Of a DNA stretch of 64,000 nt, positions 1 through 8,150 are shown one piece after another. Below the pieces are notes generated by a model. That model was not told the DNA's origin and did not search any database. It saw only the letters and a list, made by a program, of their open reading frames with translations. Source of the DNA: an uncultured bacterium (lineage in GTDB: Bacteria; Bacillota; Clostridia; Oscillospirales; Oscillospiraceae); contig CANDCH010000001.1 in NCBI GenBank assembly GCA_947383145.1, forward strand, positions 62,001-126,000, given 5' to 3'. A program made the position numbers and the translations under genes. The first letter of the stretch is position 1. Every line of letters starts with the position of its first letter.

Positions 1-92
1 TTGGCCAGGGGGACCGCCTGGGCGGCGTCCTCAATGGCAATAACCGGGATAATGCCGATCTCATAAATTCTCTGAAGCACCTCGTGGTTCAT
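1..92 (-). CDS. eda: KDPG aldolase (2-dehydro-3-deoxyphosphogluconate aldolase), N-terminal fragment
   Basis: Only the first 30 codons lie in the window, and the rest runs off the left edge. The peptide starts MNHEVLQRIYEIGIIPVIAI and continues with EDAAQAVPLA, which fits the first beta strand and helix of class I KDPG/KHG aldolases (family knowledge: cleaves 2-keto-3-deoxy-6-phosphogluconate to pyruvate and glyceraldehyde 3-phosphate). The ATG at 92 follows a GGAGGAATG-type ribosome site. The gene is divergent from a GntR/FCD regulator at 318, a common arrangement for hexuronate or gluconate catabolic operons. The fragment is short, so the exact substrate is not certain. Confidence 0.7.
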   Translation of the reverse strand, partial: MNHEVLQRIYEIGIIPVIAIEDAAQAVPLA

Positions 93-142
93 ACCTGCAT
101 TCCTCCATAAAATTTTGTGGGTGTTCTGTCTTGCTTGTCTCC

Positions 143-170
143 ATTATACAACTTGTATACTAGAATTCAA
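143..170 (-). promoter_or_regulatory. Promoter of the KDPG aldolase gene
   Basis: On the minus strand TTGAAT (170-165) and TATAAT (148-143) are separated by 16 bp. Transcription would start near 136 and run into the aldolase ATG at 92. The dyad at 145-159 covers the -10 box. Confidence 0.7.
145..159. promoter_or_regulatory. Candidate GntR/FCD operator
   Basis: TATACAACTTGTATA is a perfect 7-bp inverted repeat around one base. It overlaps the -10 box of the aldolase promoter and lies 159 bp upstream of the divergent GntR gene, so a bound dimer would block the aldolase promoter. That the neighbouring regulator is the one that binds is inferred. Confidence 0.6.
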
Positions 171-317
171 TTAGGAGAAACGTAGAATTTACATGTCCTT
201 TTTTGTGTAATATCCCATAGCGTGCTCCGTTTTTCACTTTTCACTGGTGCACTAGTGGACAGAAGCGCCAAACTATGTTATTCTATCTACAAAGAACGTA
301 CCGAGGAGGCGAATGGC

Positions 318-992
318 ATGAAGCTGCTGGACCGGCTCCCCCGAGAGAGCGGCGGGGAATACGCCCTGCGCACCATCAAAGAGAACATTATCAGCCTGGA
401 GTTGGCCCCGGGCAGCCAAATCAGCGAAAACGAGCTGGCCGCCGAAATGGGTCTGTCCCGGACCCCGGTCCGGGAGGCGCTGATGGAGCTGGCCAAGGTG
501 AAAATCGTGGACATCCAGCCCCAGAAGAAGAGCACCATCCCCCTCATTGACTATGACATGGTGGAGGAGTCACGGTTTATGCGGGACCTGTTGGAGTGCG
601 CCGTGGTGGCCCTGGATTGTGAGATGGCCGCTCCGGCGGATCTGGAGCGGCTCCGGGAAAACGTCCGCCTGCAAACCCTCTACCTGGACGACTTCTACTC
701 CGGCCAGCTTATGGCCCTGGATAACCAGTTTCACCAGCTTCTGTTTGAAATCGCCAAAAAGTCCCAGGTCTACGCCCTGATGGACAACATCTCCATCCAC
801 TTCGACCGGGTGCGCACCATGGCGCTGTCCTCGGTGAAAAGCAGCAAAATTGTCCAGGATCACGCCGCGCTGGTGGACCTCATCGGGCAGCGGGACGCCT
901 CCGCCGCCCGCGCGCTGATGGAGAAGCATCTCAACCGGTACGACATCGACGCCGCCGCCCTGCGGACGGCCTATCCGCAATACTTCAAGTAA
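318..992 (+). CDS. GntR family transcriptional regulator, FCD (FadR) subfamily
   Basis: 224 residues. An N-terminal winged helix (about 10-75, with ISENELAAEMGLSRTPVREAL) is followed by an all-helical FCD ligand-binding domain with the expected metal/ligand histidines (for example DNQFHQLLFE and the late HLNRYD region). The ATG at 318 is preferred to an upstream ATG at 222 because GAGGAGG lies about 10 bases before it and the winged helix starts directly after. The family binds sugar acids or related metabolites and usually represses its neighbour. The divergent partner here is a KDPG aldolase, so a sugar-acid effector is the reasonable guess. Confidence 0.85.
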   Translation: MKLLDRLPRESGGEYALRTIKENIISLELAPGSQISENELAAEMGLSRTPVREALMELAKVKIVDIQPQKKSTIPLIDYDMVEESRFMRDLLECAVVALDCEMAAPADLERLRENVRLQTLYLDDFYSGQLMALDNQFHQLLFEIAKKSQVYALMDNISIHFDRVRTMALSSVKSSKIVQDHAALVDLIGQRDASAARALMEKHLNRYDIDAAALRTAYPQYFK

Positions 993-1000
993 CCGCGAAA

Positions 1001-1030
1001 AGCCCCCGGATTCCGCAAAATCCGGGGGCT
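1001..1030. terminator. Bidirectional terminator between gntR and the opp operon
   Basis: 12-bp perfect stem (1001-1012 with 1019-1030) and a 6-nt loop, followed by CTTTTG on the plus strand and by TTTTC on the minus strand. It sits between convergent gene ends. Confidence 0.8.
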
Positions 1031-1036
1031 CTTTTG

Positions 1037-2305
1037 TTATTTCTTGGGCTGTTCCAGGGAGTAACCCTCGTACAGGCCGGTCAGCGTCAAAGCCGGAGTG
1101 CTGACCCTCAGCGTCCGGTCCCGGCAGCATACGGTATGCACCCCCTCCGCCTCCAGGCGGTCCAGCGCGGCGGCGTCCAGCGCGTCCGCGATAAACACGG
1201 GTCCCAGCCTCAGCGCCACCCCGGCGCAGTTCAGGACTGCGGAGCAGCCGGTGAGGCTGTCCGCCGCGCTCCTGCACAGCCCGTCCGCCGGGTCCAGGTA
1301 CATGGTGCGCACCTGACCGTCCCGCAGGCGGTAAAACCGCCCCGCGTCCTCCTCCAGCGCTGGAAAATTCCGCAGCGTGACCAGGCTCATGGGTCCCTGA
1401 TACTGCGCCCGCGCCGCGAAAACAGGCCGGCCGGGCTCCAACTCGTCCAGCAGGTCCAGGGTATACGCCTGCCCCTCCCGGGCGTCCAGACACCGGGCGA
1501 AGCCGTCCCAGCTGGCAATGGAGCCGCTGGTAAAGCCGCCCTCACTCAGGGTATCCGCCAGATAGTCGGCGGCGAAGGCGTTGCGCAGCCAGCCGAAATC
1601 CAGCAGGCAGTCGATTCCCTCACCCCGGACATAGGACAGATACTCCTCCGATACACGCAGGCGCAGCCGGTTTTCCCCCAGCAGCTCCACGTCGATGTGG
1701 CCGGGGTCGGCGGCGTAGGCGGCATAGGCGGCATACTCCGCCGCCACCTCCCCGCTGAGCCGGGGATCGAAATCCGCCAGCATCCCGTCGTCCTGGCAGC
1801 TGAACAGATTGCCGTACCGGGCATACACGGGCCCCAGGTAAACCGTCCGGTCCCCAGCCGCCTGCACCGTCTCAAAGGCCCGGTACAGCGCCGGGTCCAC
1901 CTCCAGCGCCTCGTTGGGGCGCTGGCTGAGCTCCAGCAGGCTGACCACATCCTCAAAACGCTCCACCGTGTGGAACATCTGATAGGCGGCGCGGCAGGCC
2001 CGGGTGTACACGCCGGTCAGCGCCTGCCGCTCCTCCCTGGGGTCGCGGTCCCCCGCCCCCAGCTCGTAAAACAGGCTGAACTCCCCGGCGCAGGTGACGC
2101 CCTGGGACGCGCCGGCCTCTATCTCCTGCCAGCCCGTCTCCGGCGCGAACAGCCGGCTGATGGAATACGCCAGCGCCGCGGCCCCCACCAGCAGAAACAG
2201 CGCCGCAGCCGCCAGCCGCAGGCCGGTGCTGCCCCCCGGCAGTTCAATCCTCTCCACCGGCGGGGGATGGGGCAGGTCCCGGCGGTCCTTTGCGGTGCGT
2301 CCCAA
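1037..2305 (-). CDS. Membrane-anchored ApbE-like protein, last gene of the opp operon
   Basis: 422 residues: a short cytoplasmic tail, one membrane segment (about 30-52, LRLAAAALFLLVGAAALAYS) and an extracytoplasmic domain. The body resembles FAD:protein FMN transferases (ApbE) in layout: an early stretch with VDPALYRAFETVQAAG and a later LDFGWLRNAFAADYLADTL resembling the 'LDLGGIAKGYAAD' region of ApbE. The glycine-rich and metal-binding residues are poorly kept, so it may be a degenerate, non-catalytic relative. It starts two bases after the oppF-like gene ends, so it is co-transcribed with the peptide transporter. ApbE kinship is a fold-level guess; 'hypothetical extracytoplasmic protein' is the safe reading. 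Confidence 0.5.
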   Translation of the reverse strand: MGRTAKDRRDLPHPPPVERIELPGGSTGLRLAAAALFLLVGAAALAYSISRLFAPETGWQEIEAGASQGVTCAGEFSLFYELGAGDRDPREERQALTGVYTRACRAAYQMFHTVERFEDVVSLLELSQRPNEALEVDPALYRAFETVQAAGDRTVYLGPVYARYGNLFSCQDDGMLADFDPRLSGEVAAEYAAYAAYAADPGHIDVELLGENRLRLRVSEEYLSYVRGEGIDCLLDFGWLRNAFAADYLADTLSEGGFTSGSIASWDGFARCLDAREGQAYTLDLLDELEPGRPVFAARAQYQGPMSLVTLRNFPALEEDAGRFYRLRDGQVRTMYLDPADGLCRSAADSLTGCSAVLNCAGVALRLGPVFIADALDAAALDRLEAEGVHTVCCRDRTLRVSTPALTLTGLYEGYSLEQPKK

Positions 2306-2307
2306 AA

Positions 2308-3618
2308 TCAGATCACCGCCAGCACCAGCAGCAGCAGGAATAGGGCTACAATGACGGCAAGGAAGATCAGGCCGCCGATGGCCCCACTCTTACACGCCTT
2401 GGCGTTGCGGGTGTGGTGGAAATGGTTGAACACCGCCATCGCAAGAAAGCCCAGCAACGGCAGGAGGAAGGAGAACACCTTGTACCAGATGCTGCCCGTG
2501 TCGTGGGCGGGGTGGATGAGCAGCGCCTCCTCCCGGACCTCCGCGGCCAGGCTTTCGTACTCCCGGCGCTCCTCCGGCTGCTCGCCGGGCCGGAGAATCT
2601 GAATGGCCTTCAGCGGCACGCCCGCGTCCCGGACGGCCTTGTACTCCGCGATCTCCTTCTGGCTGCCGTACACATAGTGCTCGTGGCCGATACACACAAA
2701 CTCCGGCTTGTCCTGGCTGTAGTCGTGCACGGAGGGGTCGTAGGTATACAGCACCTTGTTCTTCTCCAGCTCCGGGTCGGGGATGGGGATGGCGGAGATG
2801 AGGGAGTGGGTATAGGGGTGCAGCGGGTAGTTGAACAGCTCCTCCGCCTCCGCCACCTCCACAATGCGCCCCTTGTAGATGACGCCGATGCGGTCGGAGA
2901 TGAACCGCACCACCGACAGGTCGTGGGCGATAAACAGATAGGTGATGCCCTTTTCCGTCTGGAATTTTTTCATCAGGTTGAGCACCTGGGCGCGGATGGA
3001 CACGTCCAGGGCGGAGATGGGCTCGTCCGCCACCACCAGCTCCGGCTCCATGACCATGGCCCGGGCGATGCCGATGCGCTGGCGCTGGCCGCCGGAGAAC
3101 TCATGGGGATAGCGGGTGAGGTGCTCGGGAAGCAGGCCCACCTCTTCGATCATGGTCTCCACCTTTTTCACCCGGTCCGCCTCGTTCTTGAACAGGTGGA
3201 AGTTGTAGAGGCCCTCGGAGATGATGTAGTCCACGGTGGCCCGCTCGTTCAGCGACGCCGCCGGGTCCTGAAACACCATCTGAATGTTGCGGATCACCGC
3301 CCGGTCCAGGGAGCGGGGGATTTTCCCCGAGATGCGCACGCCCTTATAGGTGATCTCGCCCGCGGCCAGGGGATTCACCCGGATCACCGCCCGGCCCACG
3401 GTGGTCTTGCCCGAGCCGGACTCCCCCACCAGGGAGAAGGTCTCCCCCTTATAGATATCAAAGCTGGCATCCTGGACAGCGCGCACCGCGTTGTCCCCCT
3501 TGCCGAAGGTGATGTCCACGTGCTTCAGCGACAGCAGAATCTCCCTGCCGTTCTCGTCCAGCGGGCCATGCTCCGGCAGGCCGGCGGTCCGGACCTCATT
3601 GGCTTTCTCTTGGCTCAC
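2308..3618 (-). CDS. oppF: Oligopeptide ABC transporter ATP-binding protein, OppF type, with C-terminal membrane hairpin
   Basis: 436 residues. The ABC domain carries Walker [10 protein letters not shown] near 65, signature SGGQRQR, Walker B VVADEP and the switch histidine in FIAHD. It energises peptide import together with OppD. The oligopeptide C-terminal extension ([17 protein letters not shown]) is present. Unlike ordinary OppF (about 310-330 residues) it continues for some 80 residues and ends in two hydrophobic segments ([20 protein letters not shown] and [21 protein letters not shown]), which would tether the ATPase to the membrane. It lies 13 bases after oppD and two bases before the ApbE-like gene. 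Confidence 0.9.
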   Translation of the reverse strand: MSQEKANEVRTAGLPEHGPLDENGREILLSLKHVDITFGKGDNAVRAVQDASFDIYKGETFSLVGESGSGKTTVGRAVIRVNPLAAGEITYKGVRISGKIPRSLDRAVIRNIQMVFQDPAASLNERATVDYIISEGLYNFHLFKNEADRVKKVETMIEEVGLLPEHLTRYPHEFSGGQRQRIGIARAMVMEPELVVADEPISALDVSIRAQVLNLMKKFQTEKGITYLFIAHDLSVVRFISDRIGVIYKGRIVEVAEAEELFNYPLHPYTHSLISAIPIPDPELEKNKVLYTYDPSVHDYSQDKPEFVCIGHEHYVYGSQKEIAEYKAVRDAGVPLKAIQILRPGEQPEERREYESLAAEVREEALLIHPAHDTGSIWYKVFSFLLPLLGFLAMAVFNHFHHTRNAKACKSGAIGGLIFLAVIVALFLLLLVLAVI

Positions 3619-3631
3619 GATCCGACCCTCC

Positions 3632-5380
3632 TTAAATATTGAATGCTGCCATCAGCTTCTCGTGGATGTCCCGGATGCCCTCTGGCTTCTCGATTTTTGG
3701 GGCCCGGGGGTCCAGCAGCCAGGTCTTGGCGAAGTGGGTATCGCTGACCTGGAACATGGGGGGCTCCGCCAGTGTGTCGATCTCCAGGCAGTAGGGGTTG
3801 CGGGGGGCGAAGGCGTCGCCCACAATCTGGTTGTACAGGGAGGGCGGCGTGCCCGTGATGGAATACAGTTTGGTGTTCTTCTGGGCCAGCTGGGGCAGGG
3901 AGGACAGCAGCGCCCAGGTGTAGGGGTGCCGCGGGTCGTAGAACACCTCCCGCACAGTGCCCAGCTCGATGACCTGTCCGGCGTACAGCACCGCCACCCG
4001 GTCGGCGATGTTGGCCACCACGCCCAGGTCGTGGGTGATGAACACGATGGTGTAATTGAACTCCTTTTGCAGGTCCTTGATGAGCTGGAGAATCTGGGCC
4101 TGGATGGTCACGTCCAGGGCGGTGGTGGGCTCGTCGCAGATGAGGATTTTCGGCTGGCAGGACAGGGCGATGGCGATGACGATGCGCTGGCGCATACCGC
4201 CGGAGTACTGGAAGGGGTAGTCGTCAAAGCGGGCGGCGGCGTTGGGGATGCCCACCTTATGCATCAGCTCCAGAGCCCGGCGGCGGGCCTCCGCCTCGGT
4301 GCACTCCTGGTGCTTGAGAATGATGGAGGTGATCTGCTTGCCAATGGTGATGATGGGGTTCAGGGAGGTCATGGGGTCCTGGAACACGGTGGCGATGCGG
4401 CGGCCCCGGATTTTGGTCCAGTCCTTGGCGTACTTCACGTTGGCCAGGTTCAGGATACAGGTGCCGTGAAGCTGCTCCGGCGTCTCGTCCAGATAGCGCA
4501 CCCGGAAGGCCACGTTGTCAAACACGGCGCTGCGCTGGCCGTCGTCGTCCAAATCCACCCCCAGCTGCATGGCCTTTTTCAGGGCCTTCAGCAGCTGGTT
4601 GGTGAGCTGGAGCCGCTTCTTCAGGCCGTAGCGGCCCACGGACAGATAAATCTCCTTGGCCAGAACCTCGTTGCGCCGGAGAACCGCCTGGGGAACCTCC
4701 CCCTTGATCTCCTGCTCATACTGGGCGTGGAGCTGGGCGGAGCGCTCGTTGTAGCGGCGCATATACTCCGCGTCCCCCGCCACCGCCTGCTTCCTCTCCC
4801 TGGCCATCCGCTCGCCCTTCCGGCCCAGGTCCTTGATCTTGGCGTCGTACTCCTTAATCAGGCGGGCGGCCTCCCGGATCTGGTCCTTCTCCTTGGAGGG
4901 ATCCAGGGTCTGCTTTCGGTTGAAGGTGTCGGCCCGCTCCTGCTTCAGCTCCCGGAGCTCCTCCTCCAGGGCCTGCCGCTCCTCGCCGCTGAGGCCGCAC
5001 TTTTCGTTCTTTTCGCTCTCCAGATTCAGGATTTCCCGATAGGTGGCCGCGCCCAGCTCCAGGCGGGCGTACTCGTCCAGCTTCCGTTTGCACTTGTCCA
5101 TCAGGGAACGGGCGGTGCCGTTGAGCTTCACCACCGTATCGGCGAGCTCGTCGTCGTTGAAGATGATGGAACCGTTGTCAATGAAGCCGTTGGAGTCCAG
5201 CATTCCGGCGAAGGTCTTGGTGAATACCGACTTGCCGGAGCCCGACTCGCCCACAATGGCGATGGACTCGTTCTCGTAGATGTCCAGGGAGATGCCCCGG
5301 ATGGCGGTGAGGGTCCTGCCGCGGACCTTGAACTTCACATCCAGGTCCCTGACGGACAGCAATACTTTTTTCTCTTCCAT
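3632..5380 (-). CDS. oppD: Oligopeptide ABC transporter ATP-binding protein, OppD type, with large coiled-coil insertion
   Basis: 582 residues from the ATG at 5380 ([17 protein letters not shown]), which has an AAGGGGG ribosome site; a longer open frame to 5536 overlaps oppC and is not used. Walker A GESGSGKS lies at 44-51, but the Q-loop ([12 protein letters not shown]) only comes at about 331. In ordinary OppD the two are about 50 residues apart. The extra roughly 230 residues are charged, Lys/Glu-rich and predicted helical (for example [19 protein letters not shown]). Signature YSGGMRQR, Walker [11 protein letters not shown] and the peptide-family tail ([14 protein letters not shown]) are normal. 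The gene sits 13 bases from both oppC and oppF in one operon. Confidence 0.92.
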   Translation of the reverse strand: MEEKKVLLSVRDLDVKFKVRGRTLTAIRGISLDIYENESIAIVGESGSGKSVFTKTFAGMLDSNGFIDNGSIIFNDDELADTVVKLNGTARSLMDKCKRKLDEYARLELGAATYREILNLESEKNEKCGLSGEERQALEEELRELKQERADTFNRKQTLDPSKEKDQIREAARLIKEYDAKIKDLGRKGERMARERKQAVAGDAEYMRRYNERSAQLHAQYEQEIKGEVPQAVLRRNEVLAKEIYLSVGRYGLKKRLQLTNQLLKALKKAMQLGVDLDDDGQRSAVFDNVAFRVRYLDETPEQLHGTCILNLANVKYAKDWTKIRGRRIATVFQDPMTSLNPIITIGKQITSIILKHQECTEAEARRRALELMHKVGIPNAAARFDDYPFQYSGGMRQRIVIAIALSCQPKILICDEPTTALDVTIQAQILQLIKDLQKEFNYTIVFITHDLGVVANIADRVAVLYAGQVIELGTVREVFYDPRHPYTWALLSSLPQLAQKNTKLYSITGTPPSLYNQIVGDAFAPRNPYCLEIDTLAEPPMFQVSDTHFAKTWLLDPRAPKIEKPEGIRDIHEKLMAAFNI

Positions 5381-5393
5381 GCCGCCGCCCCCC

Positions 5394-6362
5394 TTACATA
5401 TGCGTCCTGGGATCGGACGCGTCGCCCAGGTTCTGACCCACCACGTACAGCACCACGGAGATGATGGCGGCGATGGCCACAGGGCTCCAGAACTCCAGCT
5501 CCCAGCCCGGCGTGACCATGGAGGGCTCCGCCTCAAAGATCAGGCGGCCCAGGGACATGTCGGAGATACCCAGGCCGATATAGGCCAGGAACACCTCGTA
5601 AGAGATGTAGGAGGGAATCTCGGTGGCCACCAGGGTGACGATAACGGAGGTCATGAAGGGCAGGATGTTCTTCATGGCGATCTTGACGGTGGAGGTGCCC
5701 AGGCATTTGGAGGCCAGATTATACTCCCGGTCCCGGATGATAATGACCTGGGTGCGTATGAAGTAGGCGATGCTCAGCCAGCCCGTCACCGTCAGGGCGA
5801 ACACCATGCTCCAGAAGCTGGCGGTGAACAGCATCACGATCACGGCGATGAGCAGAATATAGGGCACGTTGCCCACGATGTTGTACACCTCCATCATGAT
5901 GGCGTCCACCTTTTTGGAGAAGCCCCAGATGGCGCCCACAACCACGCCCACCGTCATGTTGATGGCGGCGCAGATGAAGGCCAGGGAGATGGAAATCTGA
6001 GCGCCGTTCCAGATGGCGTCGAAGGTGGCCTTGCCGGAGCCGCTGGTGCCCAGAATATACTCAATGTGGAAGCCGAAGTGCTCGATGGCGGCGGTGGGGG
6101 ACAGATGCTTGGACGCGGAGTCCAGCAGGTTCTTATAGGGGTCAAAGTCCGTCATCGCGGGGTAAATATACGCGAAGACGATGACCACCGCCAGCAGGCT
6201 CAAAATGACGATGTTGATCCGCTTGCGGAAGAACACGCGGAACACGGACTGCCAGTAGGAGTACCGGGGCGCGGTGATTTTCTCCGACTCCAGGTCGCTG
6301 TGGCTGTGGAAGGAGAACAGCTTCTCCTCCGGCATACCTAAATTCTTCAGATCATGATCCAT
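5394..6362 (-). CDS. oppC: Oligopeptide ABC transporter permease, OppC type
   Basis: 322 residues. An N-terminal OppC cytoplasmic segment and TM1 (INIVILSLLAVVIVFAYIYP) precede the binding-protein-dependent permease core with five further membrane segments. The EAA loop is recognisable (YNLASKCLGTSTVKIAMKNI). The ATG at 6362 has AGGTGAG upstream and lies 5 bases after the oppB stop; a GTG three codons earlier overlaps that stop and is less likely. It forms the membrane channel with OppB. Confidence 0.92.
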   Translation of the reverse strand: MDHDLKNLGMPEEKLFSFHSHSDLESEKITAPRYSYWQSVFRVFFRKRINIVILSLLAVVIVFAYIYPAMTDFDPYKNLLDSASKHLSPTAAIEHFGFHIEYILGTSGSGKATFDAIWNGAQISISLAFICAAINMTVGVVVGAIWGFSKKVDAIMMEVYNIVGNVPYILLIAVIVMLFTASFWSMVFALTVTGWLSIAYFIRTQVIIIRDREYNLASKCLGTSTVKIAMKNILPFMTSVIVTLVATEIPSYISYEVFLAYIGLGISDMSLGRLIFEAEPSMVTPGWELEFWSPVAIAAIISVVLYVVGQNLGDASDPRTHM

Positions 6363-6367
6363 AGCTC

Positions 6368-7939
6368 TCACCTATCCTTCGTCGTGAACGAGATGCGCGG
6401 GTCCACCGTGGCCATGAGCACGTCGCCCAGAATGACGGACACCACCGTCAGGATCGCGTAGAACAGGGCCACGCCCACAATCACGCCGTTGTCATACTTG
6501 TTGATGGCCTCGGTCAGCAGGTTGCCGGCGCCGGGGACCACATACACGCGCTCGGTGATGATGGCGCCGGTCATCGCGCCCAGCACGCCGGACGGAATGC
6601 CGTGGACAATGGGGATGGCGGCGTTTTTCCAGATGTGCTTGGTGAAGATTTCGCTCTCCGACAGGCCGCCGGAGCGGGCGAACTTCACGTAATCCGAGTT
6701 CATCTGGTCGATCATATACCGGCGCATCCACTTCATCAGGTTGGCGATGGAGGGCAGCGCCAGGGACACGATGGGCAGGATGAACATCAGCTTGCTGCTT
6801 GACTCCATGTCGAACATCCCCGGCAGGCCGAACAGCGAGGTGCCGATGGCCTTGAACAGGAAGATATACGCCAGGGAGGGCACCGCGATGATGAACACGA
6901 TATAGACGGTGCCCAGCTTATCCAGCACCCCCTCCTTGTGCCGGGCCATCAACAGGCCGAGGGGCAGGCCAAGCAGATAGGCCATGACCACGGAGATGAT
7001 GCCGATGACGAAGGAGTACCCCATTTTGGAGAAGCCGCCCTTCACGGTGTCCACGATGGTGTAGTCGTCCACAAAGCGGCTCTGATTCAGGGCGCTGGCC
7101 GCGTGGGAGCCCTGCATATAGGTGGCGGTGTGCAGGTCGTCCGCGCTGTCCTCCACCAGTCCGGTGGGATAGGTGATGCTGGACTTCACGTAGGAGCCCT
7201 GGCTGCGGGTCATGGTGTTGAACACGTCCACGCCGTTGTTCACCGAGTAGGACACGCCCAGGTTGATGGTGGCGAAATTCTGGTGGAGGAAGGGGAACTG
7301 GTCGTCCACATAGAGCAGGTACTTGTGGTACGTGCCGTTGCCGATGATGGCGGGGGAGAACTTTGTCCCGCCGTAGACCGGGTCGTACCAGGTGAAGGTC
7401 AGCCCCCGCTCTCCCTGCACCTCCTCCGCCCGGTGGATGTTGTCGATGCTCACCAGACCGGTGAAATAGTTCCAGATCCGGTCGGTCAAGGGCTTATCCT
7501 TGGCGGCGAACATGGCCTGCTGGCCGCCGTTGGCCAGCTTCCGGCCGCTCACAATGGCGTCCAGACGGGTGACCGTATAGCCCTGGGACTCGTAATACTC
7601 CCGGAACCTGGCGGTATACTCCTCCGTCAGCTCGGAGTCCGCCTCCGGCTTGCGGCCCAGAACGGCCGCCTCCGCGCGGGTTTCCTCGTCGAGCTCCCCG
7701 TCCCGGGCCAGCTGGTTCAGCCACTCCTGATAGGACACATAGTCCAGATAGCCGAACTTCTCCCACTTCTCATGCTTGTAGGTCTCCCGTGTGTTGTTGG
7801 ACTGGCGGTTGTAGGAGCTGTCGGTGGAAAAGACCAGGTCCCGGTTGAGCCAGGAGTAGATCATCACCATGACGATGGCCACCACAACGATAATGGACAC
7901 CACTCCGTGCAGTAAGCGCTTGACTACATATTTTCCCAT
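6368..7939 (-). CDS. oppB: Oligopeptide ABC transporter permease, OppB type, with large extracellular insertion
   Basis: 523 residues against about 310 for a standard OppB. TM1 (about 10-30, VSIIVVVAIVMVMIYSWL) is followed by some 280 residues of hydrophilic, presumably extracellular sequence, then the usual permease core from about 310 (YSFVIGIISVVMAYLLGLPL) with an EAA loop (KFARSGGLSESEIFTKHIW). The insertion contains no recognised domain. It could help dock the binding protein or select substrates; that is inference. Second gene of the opp operon. Confidence 0.92.
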   Translation of the reverse strand: MGKYVVKRLLHGVVSIIVVVAIVMVMIYSWLNRDLVFSTDSSYNRQSNNTRETYKHEKWEKFGYLDYVSYQEWLNQLARDGELDEETRAEAAVLGRKPEADSELTEEYTARFREYYESQGYTVTRLDAIVSGRKLANGGQQAMFAAKDKPLTDRIWNYFTGLVSIDNIHRAEEVQGERGLTFTWYDPVYGGTKFSPAIIGNGTYHKYLLYVDDQFPFLHQNFATINLGVSYSVNNGVDVFNTMTRSQGSYVKSSITYPTGLVEDSADDLHTATYMQGSHAASALNQSRFVDDYTIVDTVKGGFSKMGYSFVIGIISVVMAYLLGLPLGLLMARHKEGVLDKLGTVYIVFIIAVPSLAYIFLFKAIGTSLFGLPGMFDMESSSKLMFILPIVSLALPSIANLMKWMRRYMIDQMNSDYVKFARSGGLSESEIFTKHIWKNAAIPIVHGIPSGVLGAMTGAIITERVYVVPGAGNLLTEAINKYDNGVIVGVALFYAILTVVSVILGDVLMATVDPRISFTTKDR

Positions 7940-7980
7940 AATCGTTCACGCACCTAATCTCTGTTCTTGTCCCTCCTCGC

Positions 7981-8018
7981 GGGGGAGGGAACGGTATGTT
8001 CCACCCGTTCCCTCCCCC
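7981..8018 (-). other. Stem-loop between oppA and oppB (proximal to oppB)
   Basis: A perfect 14-bp stem (7981-7994 with 8005-8018) closes a 10-nt loop. No T-tract follows on the minus strand, so it looks like an mRNA-stabilising or processing hairpin rather than a terminator. Confidence 0.6.
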
Positions 8019-8066
8019 GTAAGGGGGGAGAAAGGGCCGCTTCCAATTTCTTCTGCCTTTTATAAG

Positions 8067-8106
8067 GCGTGCAGGAGAATGGCACGCACACCATTCTCCT
8101 GCACGC
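8067..8106 (-). other. Stem-loop between oppA and oppB (proximal to oppA)
   Basis: A perfect 16-bp stem (8067-8082 with 8091-8106) with an 8-nt loop, 45 nt after the oppA stop. No T-tract follows. Such hairpins behind binding-protein genes are known to protect the upstream mRNA and give an excess of binding protein over permease. Confidence 0.6.
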
Positions 8107-8150
8107 GCAGTCACATATTTTTGCCCTTGGGCAAGCCCTTCCGCCTCAGA

